Below are positions 53,613 to 63,870 of a DNA stretch of 64,000 bases, piece after piece. The notes beneath the pieces are model-generated. The model made no database searches. It was not told the DNA's origin and saw only the letters and a list, made by a program, of their open reading frames with translations. The first letter of the stretch is position 1; the number at the start of each line of letters is the position of its first letter. The stretch covers positions 248,001-312,000 of the forward strand of contig NZ_JACDXW010000005.1 of NCBI RefSeq assembly GCF_020539505.1, read 5' to 3'. The DNA is from Mesopusillimonas faecipullorum (GTDB lineage Bacteria; Pseudomonadota; Gammaproteobacteria; Burkholderiales; Burkholderiaceae_B). Both the position numbers and the translations under genes were made by a program.

Positions 53613-54302
53613 TTAGGCTCCTTTCTTGAACATCTTCTTGACGGCCGGACGCACGACGATATCAGCGTTCTTGTGACCAGGAACAGCGCCCCTGACCAGC
53701 AAAAGACCGCGTTCAGCGTCGACACGAACGATGTCGAGGTTCTGGACGGTACGGGTGACGTCACCCAGGTGGCCGGACATTTTCTTACCGGGGAAAATGC
53801 GACCGGGATCTTGCGCCTGACCGATCGAGCCGGGCACACGGTGCGAGACCGAGTTACCGTGCGAACGACGTTGGCCGTTGAAGTGGTGGCGCTTGATGGT
53901 ACCGGCAAAGCCTTTACCAATGGTGGTGCCCGTAACGTCAACCTGTTGACCGGCTTCGAAAAGGCTTTCGACAGCCAGCACGGCGCCAGGCGCAAATTCT
54001 GCGGCCTTGGCAGGTTCGAGACGGAACTCTTTGAGGATGCTGCCAGCTTCGACGCCGGCTTTAGCAAAGTGCCCAGCGGCGGGCTTGGTGACGCGCGACG
54101 CACGGCGCGTGCCGTATGTCACTTGCACAGCCGCATAACCGTCGACTTCGGGAGTCTTGACCTGGGTGACGCGGTTGCCTGACACGTCCAGCACGGTTAC
54201 CGGGATGGAATCGCCATCTTCGGTAAAAATGCGGGTCATGCCAACCTTGCGCCCCAGCAGCCCAAGCCGATACGCGGCAGGCGTTGGTGTCGGGTTCGAC
54301 AT
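53613..54302 (-). CDS. rplC: 50S ribosomal protein L3
   Basis: The 229-residue protein has the L3 features [16 protein letters not shown], the [21 protein letters not shown] loop region and [13 protein letters not shown] chose the ATG at 54302 because GGAG lies 7 bases upstream; a longer frame to 54371 covers the leader hairpin. It is the first gene of this ribosomal operon. rpsJ, which normally precedes it, is absent from the upstream 9.7 kb. Confidence 0.97.
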   Translation of the reverse strand: MSNPTPTPAAYRLGLLGRKVGMTRIFTEDGDSIPVTVLDVSGNRVTQVKTPEVDGYAAVQVTYGTRRASRVTKPAAGHFAKAGVEAGSILKEFRLEPAKAAEFAPGAVLAVESLFEAGQQVDVTGTTIGKGFAGTIKRHHFNGQRRSHGNSVSHRVPGSIGQAQDPGRIFPGKKMSGHLGDVTRTVQNLDIVRVDAERGLLLVRGAVPGHKNADIVVRPAVKKMFKKGA

Positions 54303-54517
54303 CGTTTTCTCCATTCCTGGCTGCGATTGGCCAGGGCTAATTAAGTTTTTTGCCGCAGTAAACGCGCACAACTAACAGCGTTTATTTTTGGCACCACTTC
54401 CGTAGCTTTTTAGGGCTAAGCTCTCAAGAATAGCATTTTTGCAAGCCAAGAGCAAGCAGCCGTTTGGCCCGCATGCCGCGTCTGGCACAGATTCGCTGCG
54501 TGAAAACAACGGCTTAA
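54303..54517 (-). promoter_or_regulatory. rplC leader and promoter
   Basis: On the minus strand TTGCTC (54450-54455) and TATTCT (54427-54432) are 17 bases apart and form a plausible sigma70 promoter. A leader of about 115 bases would follow. It contains the hairpin CCTGGC / GCCAGG (54316-54335) just ahead of the rplC ribosome site, a possible site of autogenous control. The whole gap from rplC to gspF is 504 bases; the other half holds the guanine deaminase remnant. Confidence 0.5.
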
Positions 54518-54826
54518 CCCCGCGTCGGCACCCGCCCCCTCACGCACTATACCAATGCCCTGCTGGTACCCGGCTTCATTGATACGCACGCGCTGTGCCT
54601 GGATGACCATATCGGCACATTGCAGGCTGGCAAAGAAGCCGACATCGCCGTGATCGACCTGCACTCCACCCCGCTCATCGATGCTCGCATGAAACACTGC
54701 GACAGCGTCGAAGAAGCCCTGTTCATTCAGATGTCCATGGCCGATGATCGCGCTATTAAGGCGGTTTATGTCAATGGCCGCCTCGCCCACGAACGCGATG
54801 CCGCCCCTACAGCACCAGTTGATTGA
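54518..54826 (+). pseudogene. guaD: Guanine deaminase remnant with internal deletion
   Basis: A frame of about 100 codons without an own start reads an N-terminal piece NALLVPGFIDTH, the metal-site motif of guanine deaminase. It is joined directly to a C-terminal piece LDDHIGTLQAGKEADIAVID, then SVEEALFIQMSMADDRAIKAVYVNGRLAHERDA, the end of guanine deaminase. About 300 residues in between, with the other catalytic residues, are missing. A TAA at 54515-54517 closes the frame upstream. The end overlaps the 3' end of gspF on the other strand by 20 bases. The gene is dead. Confidence 0.75.
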
Positions 54827-56015
54827 TCTCGATAATAGGCATCATCACCGCCAACACGATCAGCAGCACGATACCGCCCATGATCAGAATCATCAGGGGT
54901 TCCAGCAAAGCCGTCATGGTCATGGCGCGACGCTCCAACTCTAAAGACAAGGTCTTGGCGGCCCGATCCAGCATCGCAGGCAGTTCGCCAGTACGCTCGC
55001 CGCTGCCAACCAAGTGAACCAGTAAAGGCGGGAAAACCTTCTGGGCCAGCAAGGCTTGCGCCAAGGCGCTGCCCTCGCGCACACGCCCCGTGGCATCGTC
55101 TACGGCCGCTTGCAGCTTACGGTTGTTCAAGGTGCGGCGCGAGGCCTCCAGTGCTTGCAGAAGAGGCACGTTACTACTGGTCAAGATCGCCAAGGTGGCG
55201 GCAAAACGCGCCACATCCACCCCTAGCGCATAGCGCCCCAGCACAGGCAAGCGCAACACCCGGGTATGCCAGGCCAATTTAGCCGCCGGGTTGCGCAAAT
55301 GCAGCCGCCAAAACACGATGGCTGCAATCAGGCCCAGAAACGTCCAGGCACCCCATTGCTGCACAAAATCGCTGGCGGCCAACATGAACTGTGTAAGCGC
55401 CGGCAGCGCTTGCTTGGCCTGCGAGAAAGCCCCAACCACCTGGGGCACCACATAGCTGAGCAAGAAAATAATGATGCCCACCGACACAATGGTGACGATG
55501 ATGGGGTAGATGAAAGCCGTAAGTATCTTGTTACGCAAGGCGCCGCGCGACTCGATGTAGTCGGCCAGTTTCTCCAGCACCTGCGCCAAGTCTCCCGATT
55601 GCTCGCCCGCGTCCACCAGTGCCCGGTAGATTTCGGGGAAGTCGCGCGGGTGCGCGGCCAAGGCCTCACCCAACCTATGGCCGGCCCTTACGTCACCCCG
55701 TACGGCCGCCAACGTATGCGCCACGTGTTTGCGTTCGGCCTGCTCCAAGGTCGCCGTCAAGGCGGCCTCCAGGGGTAAACGGGCCGCCAACAGGCTGGCC
55801 AACTGCCGTGTCAGCCAGCCCAGATCGGCATCACTGATTTTTTTGCCGCTGCGTCGCACTCCGCCTTGCCCGCGCTTATGCGTCATTTTCAGGGACAAGG
55901 GCACAAGACCACGAGCCCGCAGGCTTTGGCGGGCGCTGCGCTCGCTGTCGGCGTCGATCAGCCCACGCTGCGTGCGTCCGGTGTCATCAGCGGCTTCATA
56001 TTGATAGGATGCCAT
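54807..56015 (-). CDS. gspF: Type II secretion inner-membrane platform protein GspF
   Basis: The 402-residue protein has two T2SSF domains, each before a membrane span (first around residues 65-195, second about 270-395), with the motifs GEQSGDLAQVLEKLADY and GERTGELPAMLDRAAKTL. It forms the inner-membrane platform that works with the GspE ATPase. It is the last gene of the operon, 58 bases after gspE. Confidence 0.95.
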   Translation of the reverse strand: MASYQYEAADDTGRTQRGLIDADSERSARQSLRARGLVPLSLKMTHKRGQGGVRRSGKKISDADLGWLTRQLASLLAARLPLEAALTATLEQAERKHVAHTLAAVRGDVRAGHRLGEALAAHPRDFPEIYRALVDAGEQSGDLAQVLEKLADYIESRGALRNKILTAFIYPIIVTIVSVGIIIFLLSYVVPQVVGAFSQAKQALPALTQFMLAASDFVQQWGAWTFLGLIAAIVFWRLHLRNPAAKLAWHTRVLRLPVLGRYALGVDVARFAATLAILTSSNVPLLQALEASRRTLNNRKLQAAVDDATGRVREGSALAQALLAQKVFPPLLVHLVGSGERTGELPAMLDRAAKTLSLELERRAMTMTALLEPLMILIMGGIVLLIVLAVMMPIIEINQLVL

Positions 56016-56073
56016 GCGAAAGGTTTCCTGCTGCTCTTGGGCCCGATTTCAGAGGCGGCCTGGGCCTGGCCTC

Positions 56074-57495
56074 TTAGGTGTCCCGCGTCACGCGGGTGAT
56101 TTCTTCAATGGAGGTTACGCCTGCTTTTATCCAACGCTCGCCATCCTGGCGCAAAGTGCGCATGCCATGCTCTAACGCAGCCTGGCGCAAAGCCTGCTCA
56201 CCCTCGCTATTGTGAATCATGGCGCGCAGGGAATCGTCCAGGCTGAATAGTTCGTGTACGCCCGTGCGCCCGCTGTAGCCCGTATGGCTGCAAGAAGCGC
56301 AGCCCGCAGGGTTCCAGCTGGCCGTGCCGTCTTCGTTGCTATGCTTGCAATGCGAGCATAAACGGCGCACCAGGCGCTGAGCCAGTACGCCTTGCAAGGT
56401 AGAAGCCAAGAGAAAAGGCTCGACCCCCATATCGGTCAGGCGGGTCACAGCGGAGACCGCGTCGTTGGTGTGCAGCGTCGCCAACACCAAGTGACCTGTC
56501 AGCGAGGCCTGCACGGCAATCTGAGCGGTTTCAAGATCGCGGATTTCACCTATCATGATGACGTCGGGATCCTGCCGCAAGATAGCGCGCAAGGCCGATG
56601 CAAAGGTCAGGTCTATGCGTGCGTTGACTTGGGTCTGGCCTATGCCCGGCAAATCGTATTCGACCGGGTCTTCCACCGTGAGAATATTGGTAGTACTAGC
56701 ATCCAGACGTGACAGCGCAGCATACAGCGTGGTCGACTTACCGCTACCCGTAGGGCCAGTAACCAGCACAATGCCATGAGGCTGCCTGATCAGGCCATCC
56801 AGACTCTGAAGCACATCGGAAGCCATGCCCAGCTTCTCAAGTTGCAAACGGCCGGCTTCCTTATCAAGCAAACGCAGCACAGCACGTTCGCCGTGGCCGG
56901 TAGGCAATGTGGATACCCGGACGTCTATGGGTCTGCCGCCTACGCGCAAGGCGATACGCCCGTCTTGCGGCAAGCGCTTTTCGGCGATGTCCAGGCTGGC
57001 CATGATCTTGATGCGCGATACCAGGGCGTTATGCAATGCCCTTCGCGGGTTGACGATGTCGCGCAGGGTGCCGTCCACCCGGTAGCGCACCACTGAATGG
57101 GTTTCGAACGGTTCTATGTGTATGTCGCTGGCGCCGTCTCGTGCCGCCTGGGTGAACAAGGCGTTCATCATGCGGATGACCGGCGCGTCGTCATGCGCCT
57201 CAAGCAAATCTTCGACCTCGGGCATGTCTTGCATGAGCTGATCAAGATCGATCTCGCTAGAGGCCGCATCCACGACCGACGCCGCATCACCGGTTTGCGC
57301 ATAAGCAGTGGCCAGCAGGGTGTCCATTTCGGCATCACTGACGGTGCGAACCGGCAACTCGCCATGCTGTCGACGAATCTCGGCAAGCGCCCACGCAGGC
57401 GTGCGTTCGCTAACCGTCAGAGCTACACCCTCTGTACCCGCCTGGATGACCGCGCGCTGCGTGCGCGCCCAAGCATAAGGTAGCCGAATATTCAT
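56074..57495 (-). CDS. gspE: Type II secretion ATPase GspE
   Basis: The 473-residue cytoplasmic ATPase drives pseudopilus growth. It has Walker [10 protein letters not shown], the Asp box DIHIEP, Walker [10 protein letters not shown], the His box LATLHTNDA, and the zinc-binding four-cysteine region (LCSHCKH ... CASCSHTG). The ATG at 57495 overlaps the gspD stop as ATGA. The N-terminal domain is short compared with enteric GspE. Confidence 0.96.
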   Translation of the reverse strand: MNIRLPYAWARTQRAVIQAGTEGVALTVSERTPAWALAEIRRQHGELPVRTVSDAEMDTLLATAYAQTGDAASVVDAASSEIDLDQLMQDMPEVEDLLEAHDDAPVIRMMNALFTQAARDGASDIHIEPFETHSVVRYRVDGTLRDIVNPRRALHNALVSRIKIMASLDIAEKRLPQDGRIALRVGGRPIDVRVSTLPTGHGERAVLRLLDKEAGRLQLEKLGMASDVLQSLDGLIRQPHGIVLVTGPTGSGKSTTLYAALSRLDASTTNILTVEDPVEYDLPGIGQTQVNARIDLTFASALRAILRQDPDVIMIGEIRDLETAQIAVQASLTGHLVLATLHTNDAVSAVTRLTDMGVEPFLLASTLQGVLAQRLVRRLCSHCKHSNEDGTASWNPAGCASCSHTGYSGRTGVHELFSLDDSLRAMIHNSEGEQALRQAALEHGMRTLRQDGERWIKAGVTSIEEITRVTRDT

Positions 57496-59951
57496 GGTGC
57501 AAGAAACTCCGCCGAGTCGGCGCTGGCTGGCAGAGCATTGTTCGCCGTGCCGCCTACCGCTTGGGGTTCGGGCGCACGCAAATCCAGCAAACCTGTTTGT
57601 TCGTTGCGTTGGAAGTCCGGCAACAAGGTGGATGCATTGGCATCCGGCATTAGCCAAGAGTCGCGCACCGGGAGATTGCTCTGCAATGCACGCATATAGC
57701 TGTAGCGGTCCAGCGTGACGCTGGCGCCGTCTTGTGCATTGCGTACGATGTGAGGACGCAGGAAAACCATCAGGTTGGTTTTGACGCGGCTGCGACTCTC
57801 GTAGCGGAACAACTGGCCCAGGAAGGGAATATCACCCAATAAAGGCACAGAGTGCGTCATATCGGAGACCTCGTCTTCCAGCAAACCGCCCAACACGATA
57901 ATTTGGCCATCGTCCACCAGCACATTGGTTTCCAGCGCACGTTTACGCGTGACGATGGAAGAAGCTGAAGTCGTAGCTGTGGGATCTATGCTGCTGACCT
58001 CTTGGTACAGCGACAGCTTGACGGTTCCACCCTCGGATATCTGTGGGCGAATACGTAAGGTAAGACCCACATCTTCACGCTGCACCGTCTGGAAGGGGTT
58101 GCTGGCGCCATCGCCGGTGGTGGTATAGCTACCTGTGACAAAAGGAACCGTACGCCCCACAACAATACTGGCGACTTCGTTATCCAACGTCATCAGGTTA
58201 GGCGTAGACAAAATGTTGACGCCGCCGCGTTTTTGCATAGCACGAGCCAACACACCCAGGTTGATAAGTTCGTTACCCAGAATGTTTACTGTCCCCCTGA
58301 CCACGCCCAAGCTAAGGCCTTGTCCAAGCGCATCAATGCTCGTCACACCGGAAGACATATTAGTGCCTATCCCAGTACCACCCAGATTGGCACCGCCAAT
58401 GAAGGCGCTCTTGCCGCTGGCAATGCTGTCGCTGCCTGCCATCCACTGAATACCGAACTCGGCACCGTCTTCGGCATTGACTTCAACAATCAGGCTTTCC
58501 ACCAGCACCTGCGCACGGCGCTGATCGAGCAGGTCTATGACTTCACGCAGGCTGCGATACAAGGGCGGCGGTGCGGAGATGATAAGCGTGTTGGTGGTAG
58601 GGTCGGCCTGTACGGTGGCACCGCCAGCCGAGAAAGCGACCGACTGCTGTGAGCCCGTCATGGACGACGTAGACGACATTTGCGAACTGCCGGCCGCTGC
58701 CGCAGCGCTGCTGCCGGGGATGCCCCCTGTACCTGAGCCCAAGCCACTCCCCGTATTACCCATGGTGTTACGCGATCCACCCGAGCTTGTACCCATCCCC
58801 GAACCCGACAAAGCGCTGCCGCCCCCCAGGCCGGTATTACCGCTGCCACTGCCGCCTCCGGTGCTGCCCTGACCGGTAAGCGCGCCACGCAGCACCTCGG
58901 CCAGATGGGTAGCCTGCGCGTTACGCAAATACACCACGTGCAGATTACCGGCACGCGACTCGGGGCTGTCGATACGTTCGATCAAATCGCGCGCCAGCTT
59001 CAGACGCTCGGGGCTGGTGGCCCGCACCAGCACGGCATTGCTGCGCGGGTCTGCCACCACCATAATCTGCTGCGAGGCATCGCCCGACTTGCCTTCCAAT
59101 AATTGCAGCGCCAGTGCGGCGACGTCCAGTGCCACGCCATGGCGTATAGGTATCACGTCGGTACTGAGCGCGCTGGGCGTATCCACACGCTCGATCACCT
59201 CGGCAATGCGGTCAAGGTTTTCTACATAATCCGTAATCACCAGGGTGTTGTTGCCCACGTGCGCATTGACGGGGTTGTTAGGCGAGACCATGGGCCGCAG
59301 TACGGGCACCAGGCTGGCCGCGTTTTCGTAACGCAAAGAGAACACGCGCGTGGCAAGCTCACCCGAACGGGCCGGGCCACCGGCACCTACGACGCTGCCA
59401 CCCAGCAGTTTGGCATCCGCTTCGGGCACAACCCGGCTGACGCCATCCACCTCGACCACGGCAAAACCTTGCATGCGCAACGCGCTGAGCAACATGGAAT
59501 AAGCCACCGACGGCGACACCGGCGCTTCAGAAACCAGGGTCAGCTGCCCTTTCACACGGGGATCCACGACAAAATTGCGGCCCGTGAAACGCGCCAGTGC
59601 GCGCACAACGCCTTGCAGCTCGGCATCGACAAAATTGAGCATAGTGCGCTCACCGCTGTCCGGAATAGTAGCGCTGCTGCCTGCCGATGCCGGCGATGAA
59701 GCGGCATCGCCCGTGCGCGAAGGGCGTCGCGCCGGTATGGGTGGAGGCGGCGGCGTTACGGGACGGGCATCGGAGCCCGTCGTGCCACTGGAGGACGTAT
59801 GAACGACTAGCGCCGAACGCCCCGCCCCCTGGCCGGCTTGTTGATCGGTAGCCGCACACCCCGCCAAGCTAAGTGCCGCCACCAAGGCACACCAGCGCAA
59901 TGCCGGTGCGGCGCTACAAGTGCCGTTGCTGCCTAGATTCCACATCGTCAT
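57492..59951 (-). CDS. gspD: Type II secretion secretin GspD (lipoprotein type)
   Basis: The 819-residue outer-membrane secretin has N0 (about 104-175), N1-N3 domains and the C-terminal secretin domain with [18 protein letters not shown] (about 710-730). A signal peptide ends in a lipobox LAGC with Cys32, so the secretin itself is likely lipidated and may reach the outer membrane without a pilotin, as in HxcQ and XpsD. Residues 360-437 form a Gly/Ser/Ala-rich linker inside the N3 region, much longer than usual. Residues 65-100 are Pro/Ser-rich. It overlaps gspE by four bases. Confidence 0.95.
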   Translation of the reverse strand: MTMWNLGSNGTCSAAPALRWCALVAALSLAGCAATDQQAGQGAGRSALVVHTSSSGTTGSDARPVTPPPPPIPARRPSRTGDAASSPASAGSSATIPDSGERTMLNFVDAELQGVVRALARFTGRNFVVDPRVKGQLTLVSEAPVSPSVAYSMLLSALRMQGFAVVEVDGVSRVVPEADAKLLGGSVVGAGGPARSGELATRVFSLRYENAASLVPVLRPMVSPNNPVNAHVGNNTLVITDYVENLDRIAEVIERVDTPSALSTDVIPIRHGVALDVAALALQLLEGKSGDASQQIMVVADPRSNAVLVRATSPERLKLARDLIERIDSPESRAGNLHVVYLRNAQATHLAEVLRGALTGQGSTGGGSGSGNTGLGGGSALSGSGMGTSSGGSRNTMGNTGSGLGSGTGGIPGSSAAAAAGSSQMSSTSSMTGSQQSVAFSAGGATVQADPTTNTLIISAPPPLYRSLREVIDLLDQRRAQVLVESLIVEVNAEDGAEFGIQWMAGSDSIASGKSAFIGGANLGGTGIGTNMSSGVTSIDALGQGLSLGVVRGTVNILGNELINLGVLARAMQKRGGVNILSTPNLMTLDNEVASIVVGRTVPFVTGSYTTTGDGASNPFQTVQREDVGLTLRIRPQISEGGTVKLSLYQEVSSIDPTATTSASSIVTRKRALETNVLVDDGQIIVLGGLLEDEVSDMTHSVPLLGDIPFLGQLFRYESRSRVKTNLMVFLRPHIVRNAQDGASVTLDRYSYMRALQSNLPVRDSWLMPDANASTLLPDFQRNEQTGLLDLRAPEPQAVGGTANNALPASADSAEFLAP

Positions 59952-59985
59952 GATCTCTGATTTCCTTTACTCAAGGCCGCGGCAA

Positions 59986-60732
59986 TCAACGCAAGCGCAG
60001 GATTGCCTGCTCGCCCTGACGCGTACCCAACGCATTCAATAAGTTCTGTAAACCCGCCCGCGTGTCTCCACTGGCAGCACTATCCACTTCGGCCACGCCG
60101 TCCAGCTGCATCCCCTTGGCGGAAGCCTTGCCCTGGCCACGCATCAGCAACGGCCCTTCGCGGGTTTCAAGCTTCAAGTCTACCTGCCCGCCCTCGCCCT
60201 GCGTGGCTGTCAGCTGATAGGCGCCCAAAGGGCGTACCCGGGACAAGCCGGCAGCTGCATGACGCCATTGCACATCCAGTAAACGCTCGCCACGCTCGGG
60301 ACCGCCCAAGCCGAACACACGCTCGGGCCAACTGATGAGCAGCTCCCCCCCGGGGTCCAGGGTATTGAACATGGCATGCAGGCTTACCAGCGCCTGCGCC
60401 GGCAACTGCAAGGTTTGGCCCGACAGTCGTACACCCCGCCAAGACGGCGACAACATCAGCTCGTTGCGCATCCAGGCATGACGAGCCACCAGCCTGGGTC
60501 CGCTTTTCCATTGGAAGCTCCAGGTGATGGGGTCGGGTAGCGCCCGCCTGTGGCCGGGAGCCCCGACTGCCAGGGTGGCGCTGCCCTGCCATAACGTACC
60601 ATGCGCATCCACAATCGCGACCGGCGACTGTTCAGGCACCACCGCCAGCAACCATCGCGCCGGCAGTACGACCAAAGCTGCCGCCAAGGCGATCAAAACA
60701 AGCACCACGCCCCAAATCAGTCGGGTTCTCAT
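59986..60732 (-). CDS. gspN: Type II secretion protein GspN
   Basis: The 248-residue protein has one N-terminal membrane span (residues 5-32) and a periplasmic domain with the GspN pattern GTLWQGSATL and the ITWSFQWKSG segment. GspN is present only in some systems and its role is not clear. The gene overlaps gspM by four bases and precedes gspD. Confidence 0.88.
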   Translation of the reverse strand: MRTRLIWGVVLVLIALAAALVVLPARWLLAVVPEQSPVAIVDAHGTLWQGSATLAVGAPGHRRALPDPITWSFQWKSGPRLVARHAWMRNELMLSPSWRGVRLSGQTLQLPAQALVSLHAMFNTLDPGGELLISWPERVFGLGGPERGERLLDVQWRHAAAGLSRVRPLGAYQLTATQGEGGQVDLKLETREGPLLMRGQGKASAKGMQLDGVAEVDSAASGDTRAGLQNLLNALGTRQGEQAILRLR

Positions 60733-61316
60733 TTCCCCTCCTGGGCGGGTAGAGCCAGCTCGACTGTGCCGCTAAGCAGACCGGCGCGATCGCGGCCATC
60801 CACTTGATAGCGTGCCAGGTCCACCTTGCGCGTTTCCAGCTGCAGCAAGAAGGCCAAACTGGCCAGCCAATCCACGACTCGCGTGGCCGAGGCCTGTTCA
60901 AGCTGTATAGACCAGAGCGCAGCCGTGTCGGCCCCCGTTTCAGACAGCCGGGTGACACTGGCCTGCGCCAAGCCGGCGCGCTGTAGACTTGCCTCCAGCG
61001 CAGCCTGTACCGCATCGGCATCCTGAACCACCGCACGCCCTCGTTGCAAAGCCTGCGCCTCGATAATCAACGCTTGTACCTGAGCGGCATCAGCGCGCAA
61101 TGCAGGCAAGGATTTACGGCTGTCTTCGACCGTGCGCAAAGCGGGCTGCACCGCTACGGCCCACAGCAGCCAAATGCCGACCAGCACTGCCGCGACCGTC
61201 AATAAGCGGCGCTCTCGCAACGTACGCTGCAGCCAGAAGGCCCGGGCGCGCTGGCGAGTATCATCCAGGCGGGCCTGCAAAGCAGGCGACAAGGCAGGGG
61301 TTTTCCAGGAACTCAT
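60729..61316 (-). CDS. gspM: Type II secretion protein GspM
   Basis: The 195-residue protein has a short cytoplasmic part, one membrane span (about 50-68, LLTVAAVLVGIWLLWAVAV) and a periplasmic ferredoxin-like domain. It pairs with GspL in the inner membrane. The ATG at 61316 overlaps the gspL stop as ATGA. Confidence 0.88.
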   Translation of the reverse strand: MSSWKTPALSPALQARLDDTRQRARAFWLQRTLRERRLLTVAAVLVGIWLLWAVAVQPALRTVEDSRKSLPALRADAAQVQALIIEAQALQRGRAVVQDADAVQAALEASLQRAGLAQASVTRLSETGADTAALWSIQLEQASATRVVDWLASLAFLLQLETRKVDLARYQVDGRDRAGLLSGTVELALPAQEGK

Positions 61317-62341
61317 GGTTTTCTCTCGCCGTTCAACACACTGTCTGCGCGGCGCACATGCCATACCTGCGAGGAAACAGCATCTTTTTCTATCAGCAAA
61401 GACTCGACGGAAGCCGCCTGCTGCATGGCAGCGGCATTAGCCGGAGCCTCAAAGCCCTCGGCCAACGTCAGGGTCAGTTGGCCGTCCTCGAACAACATCG
61501 CACGCACCTGTTTGTCAGTAAACGGCATGACTCTTGCCGCAGCGGCGGCCATCGGGATGAAATCGTCATCACGCGCGACTCCCTGGGCCAGTCTTAGGCT
61601 GTCGCGCTGCTGCTGTGCTTGACGCACGGGGTCGATGATAACGGGTATGTTGGGGAAGGCCTGTCGCACGGACCTATCAATTTGCGTACGTAGCGCCCGG
61701 GTTTCTTGCTTTAGCTGCCAAGCGTGAATCTGCAAACCCACACCCCACAACACCGCTGCAGCCACCAGCCACAAAAGGGGTTTGCGCCAGTGGCGCAACT
61801 GCGCCGCCGGGCGAACGTCGTCACGCGCCAGCGACCACGAGGGCAGGGGCCCCAACCAACGGGGCCCTACCGGTAAACGCAGGATATGAGTGGGATGTGG
61901 ATCGTCTTGGGGGATGACCAGCTCGTGCGGCACAATGCCGCCCACATCCAACCCCATCTGCCCTAAACGCTGCCACAACGAGGCGATGGCCCGTCGACCG
62001 GCCCAAGCTACCGGAACCTTGCCGTCTGGGCTGCGCGGCCCAAAACCTATACATAAGTCGGCCACCTCGCTCAGCGTCATGGGCTCGACGCTATTGGCCA
62101 CAGCAGCCTCTAGCTGACGCCCCGTCAAGGGCGGCAATTGCACCGAGGCCGCCACGGCGTCTCCGGGCGCCAAGATCACCCATACGGGCCCCGAGGCGCG
62201 CTCGACGCCCAATTCGGCCAACGGCAAGGTGCCGCTGCGCAGCACGCCCCCATCGCGGTCTACCACCACGTAAGAGACTTCGCTGTGTTCTGTCAGGCCG
62301 GCCAGCGGCGGCAAGGCCAGGCGTATGTGTTTTTTCTTCAT
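61313..62341 (-). CDS. gspL: Type II secretion protein GspL
   Basis: The 342-residue protein has a cytoplasmic actin-like domain (1-185) that recruits GspE, one membrane span (about 187-205, PLLWLVAAAVLWGVGLQI) and a periplasmic domain. It starts three bases after the gspK stop. Confidence 0.92.
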   Translation of the reverse strand: MKKKHIRLALPPLAGLTEHSEVSYVVVDRDGGVLRSGTLPLAELGVERASGPVWVILAPGDAVAASVQLPPLTGRQLEAAVANSVEPMTLSEVADLCIGFGPRSPDGKVPVAWAGRRAIASLWQRLGQMGLDVGGIVPHELVIPQDDPHPTHILRLPVGPRWLGPLPSWSLARDDVRPAAQLRHWRKPLLWLVAAAVLWGVGLQIHAWQLKQETRALRTQIDRSVRQAFPNIPVIIDPVRQAQQQRDSLRLAQGVARDDDFIPMAAAAARVMPFTDKQVRAMLFEDGQLTLTLAEGFEAPANAAAMQQAASVESLLIEKDAVSSQVWHVRRADSVLNGERKP

Positions 62342-62344
62342 AGA

Positions 62345-63250
62345 TTAATAGCTGATCCAGCGCACCGTAGGTGCCGCCTCTTGGTCGGCACGGTACAGCA
62401 AGCCTTGCATGGCAACCAAAGTCTGGTCACCCGCGATTTCACCGCTGACGCGGAACCACTGGCTTTGCACGGCTAAGCGCTGGCCGGGTTCGTCGCCGCT
62501 TAACTGCAGTCGATTAACAAAATCGGCCACGTTATTGAACCAGACGCCCTTGTCGCGCTCTAGTACTACGGAGCGCGCACGCGCAAGGTCCATGCCGGGC
62601 ACGACAGCGGCCAATACTTCGGCACTGGCCGTATTGACGTTAACCTTGGTCGTACTAGGCAACAAGGTTAAAAACGGGCTGACTGTTGCCAAAGCGACAG
62701 GCGTCATACCCGGCACGCCAGCCAAGTCGGAAACGAATTGCAGACCCGGCGCACTGGGTTCGGACTCGGCACCATACTGGGACGCCGCCATGCGTTGGGC
62801 CACATTATCGGCGACTTCGGCAGGAATGCGCAGCGATTCGAACAGCCGCACCAACTCTTGTAACGCTTGCGGCTGAATCAGACCGTCTTGAGCCAGGTTG
62901 CGTAGATTGAATTTTGAGAGCTCGTCTTCGACCTGCCCGGTGAACAATGCCTGCTCGGGATTACTGGCGGACCCCACCGGCAAGTTGACGATAGGCTGCG
63001 CCCAAATACCGTCCAAGCGCGTGGTGGCGTTGGTTTGGGCATCGAAACGCAAAATGGCCCGCGACCAATCCATACCACCGCGCAGCATCCACTCGGCTTG
63101 CGCGCGCTCGCGCTCACTGGCCAGCGTGCGTGCCAGCAAGCCTTGCTCTTCAATGATACGTGTCGTTACCACTGCGGCTGCAAGAACAACCAACAGCGCA
63201 ACAATGACCGCCATGCCTTTTTGTCTGGCTGTGATGGCTTTGTGCATCAT
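62345..63250 (-). CDS. gspK: Type II secretion minor pseudopilin GspK
   Basis: The 301-residue protein has a prepilin-type leader (QKGMAVIVALLVVLAA) with Gly at the cleavage position; as in other GspK proteins the Glu5 of mature pilins is missing. The helix-hairpin-like NVNTASAEVLAAVVPGM and the large insert domain are typical. GspK caps the pseudopilus tip with GspI and GspJ. ATG at 63250 overlaps the gspJ stop as ATGA. Confidence 0.92.
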   Translation of the reverse strand: MMHKAITARQKGMAVIVALLVVLAAAVVTTRIIEEQGLLARTLASERERAQAEWMLRGGMDWSRAILRFDAQTNATTRLDGIWAQPIVNLPVGSASNPEQALFTGQVEDELSKFNLRNLAQDGLIQPQALQELVRLFESLRIPAEVADNVAQRMAASQYGAESEPSAPGLQFVSDLAGVPGMTPVALATVSPFLTLLPSTTKVNVNTASAEVLAAVVPGMDLARARSVVLERDKGVWFNNVADFVNRLQLSGDEPGQRLAVQSQWFRVSGEIAGDQTLVAMQGLLYRADQEAAPTVRWISY

Positions 63251-63870
63251 GGCAGCATCACCACCTTGCGATAGGCTTGCGACTGGGGCGCCCCTTCGGG
63301 CACTAGCCGAAACTCTATCGCTCGCGCTGCCAAGCCGGTTTGCTGGCCGTCTTCGGGCCATGGCACCCAACCCTGGCCCGGGACCCAAACACGCATGGCA
63401 AAAGCGCCGATACCACTCAATACCTCGTGTGCAGCCTGGACATCAGGTATGGGCAAGAAATCCGCAGCTTGCCCGACACCGCGCATCAGGTTCTTCCCCT
63501 CCAGGTGCCAACTGACACGCTGCCATCGCCCATCGCCCGCCGCACGCACCACCATCAGGCCATCAGAGGGAGACCAGGCTATGCCTGGAGGCAGCCATTT
63601 TTGTACGGCCTGCGGCGCCTGCCCTTCTTGAACCACGGCGGGTGCCGTAGGCAAGACCTGCTCGGTAGCGTGATGCTGCACGTCGTGCTCGATCTGCCCC
63701 AGCACCCTGACGATATCCATGACGCGCTGGCCGTTCTCATCCAGCCGTTCCTGGGTACGTTGCACGACATCCAGGGCACGCCAAGAGATCAGGCTAACCA
63801 GCGCCATCAAGGTCAATGCGACCAGAGTTTCGATCAGGGTGAAGCCCTTGGCGGTTTGCCCCGCAGACAT
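63247..63870 (-). CDS. gspJ: Type II secretion minor pseudopilin GspJ
   Basis: The 207-residue protein has a canonical prepilin peptidase site (KGFTLIETLVAL, cleavage after Gly, mature Phe1 and Glu5) and a long N-terminal helix. The ATG at 63870 overlaps the gspI stop (TGATG); a TTG one codon earlier is less likely. Confidence 0.93.
   Translation of the reverse strand: MSAGQTAKGFTLIETLVALTLMALVSLISWRALDVVQRTQERLDENGQRVMDIVRVLGQIEHDVQHHATEQVLPTAPAVVQEGQAPQAVQKWLPPGIAWSPSDGLMVVRAAGDGRWQRVSWHLEGKNLMRGVGQAADFLPIPDVQAAHEVLSGIGAFAMRVWVPGQGWVPWPEDGQQTGLAARAIEFRLVPEGAPQSQAYRKVVMLP

Noticed and set aside
52000-54182. Two overlapping long plus-strand frames across the ribosomal genes
   Set aside because: They are antisense to rplB, rplW, rplD and rplC, which are certain. 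Codon bias of highly expressed genes creates open antisense frames.
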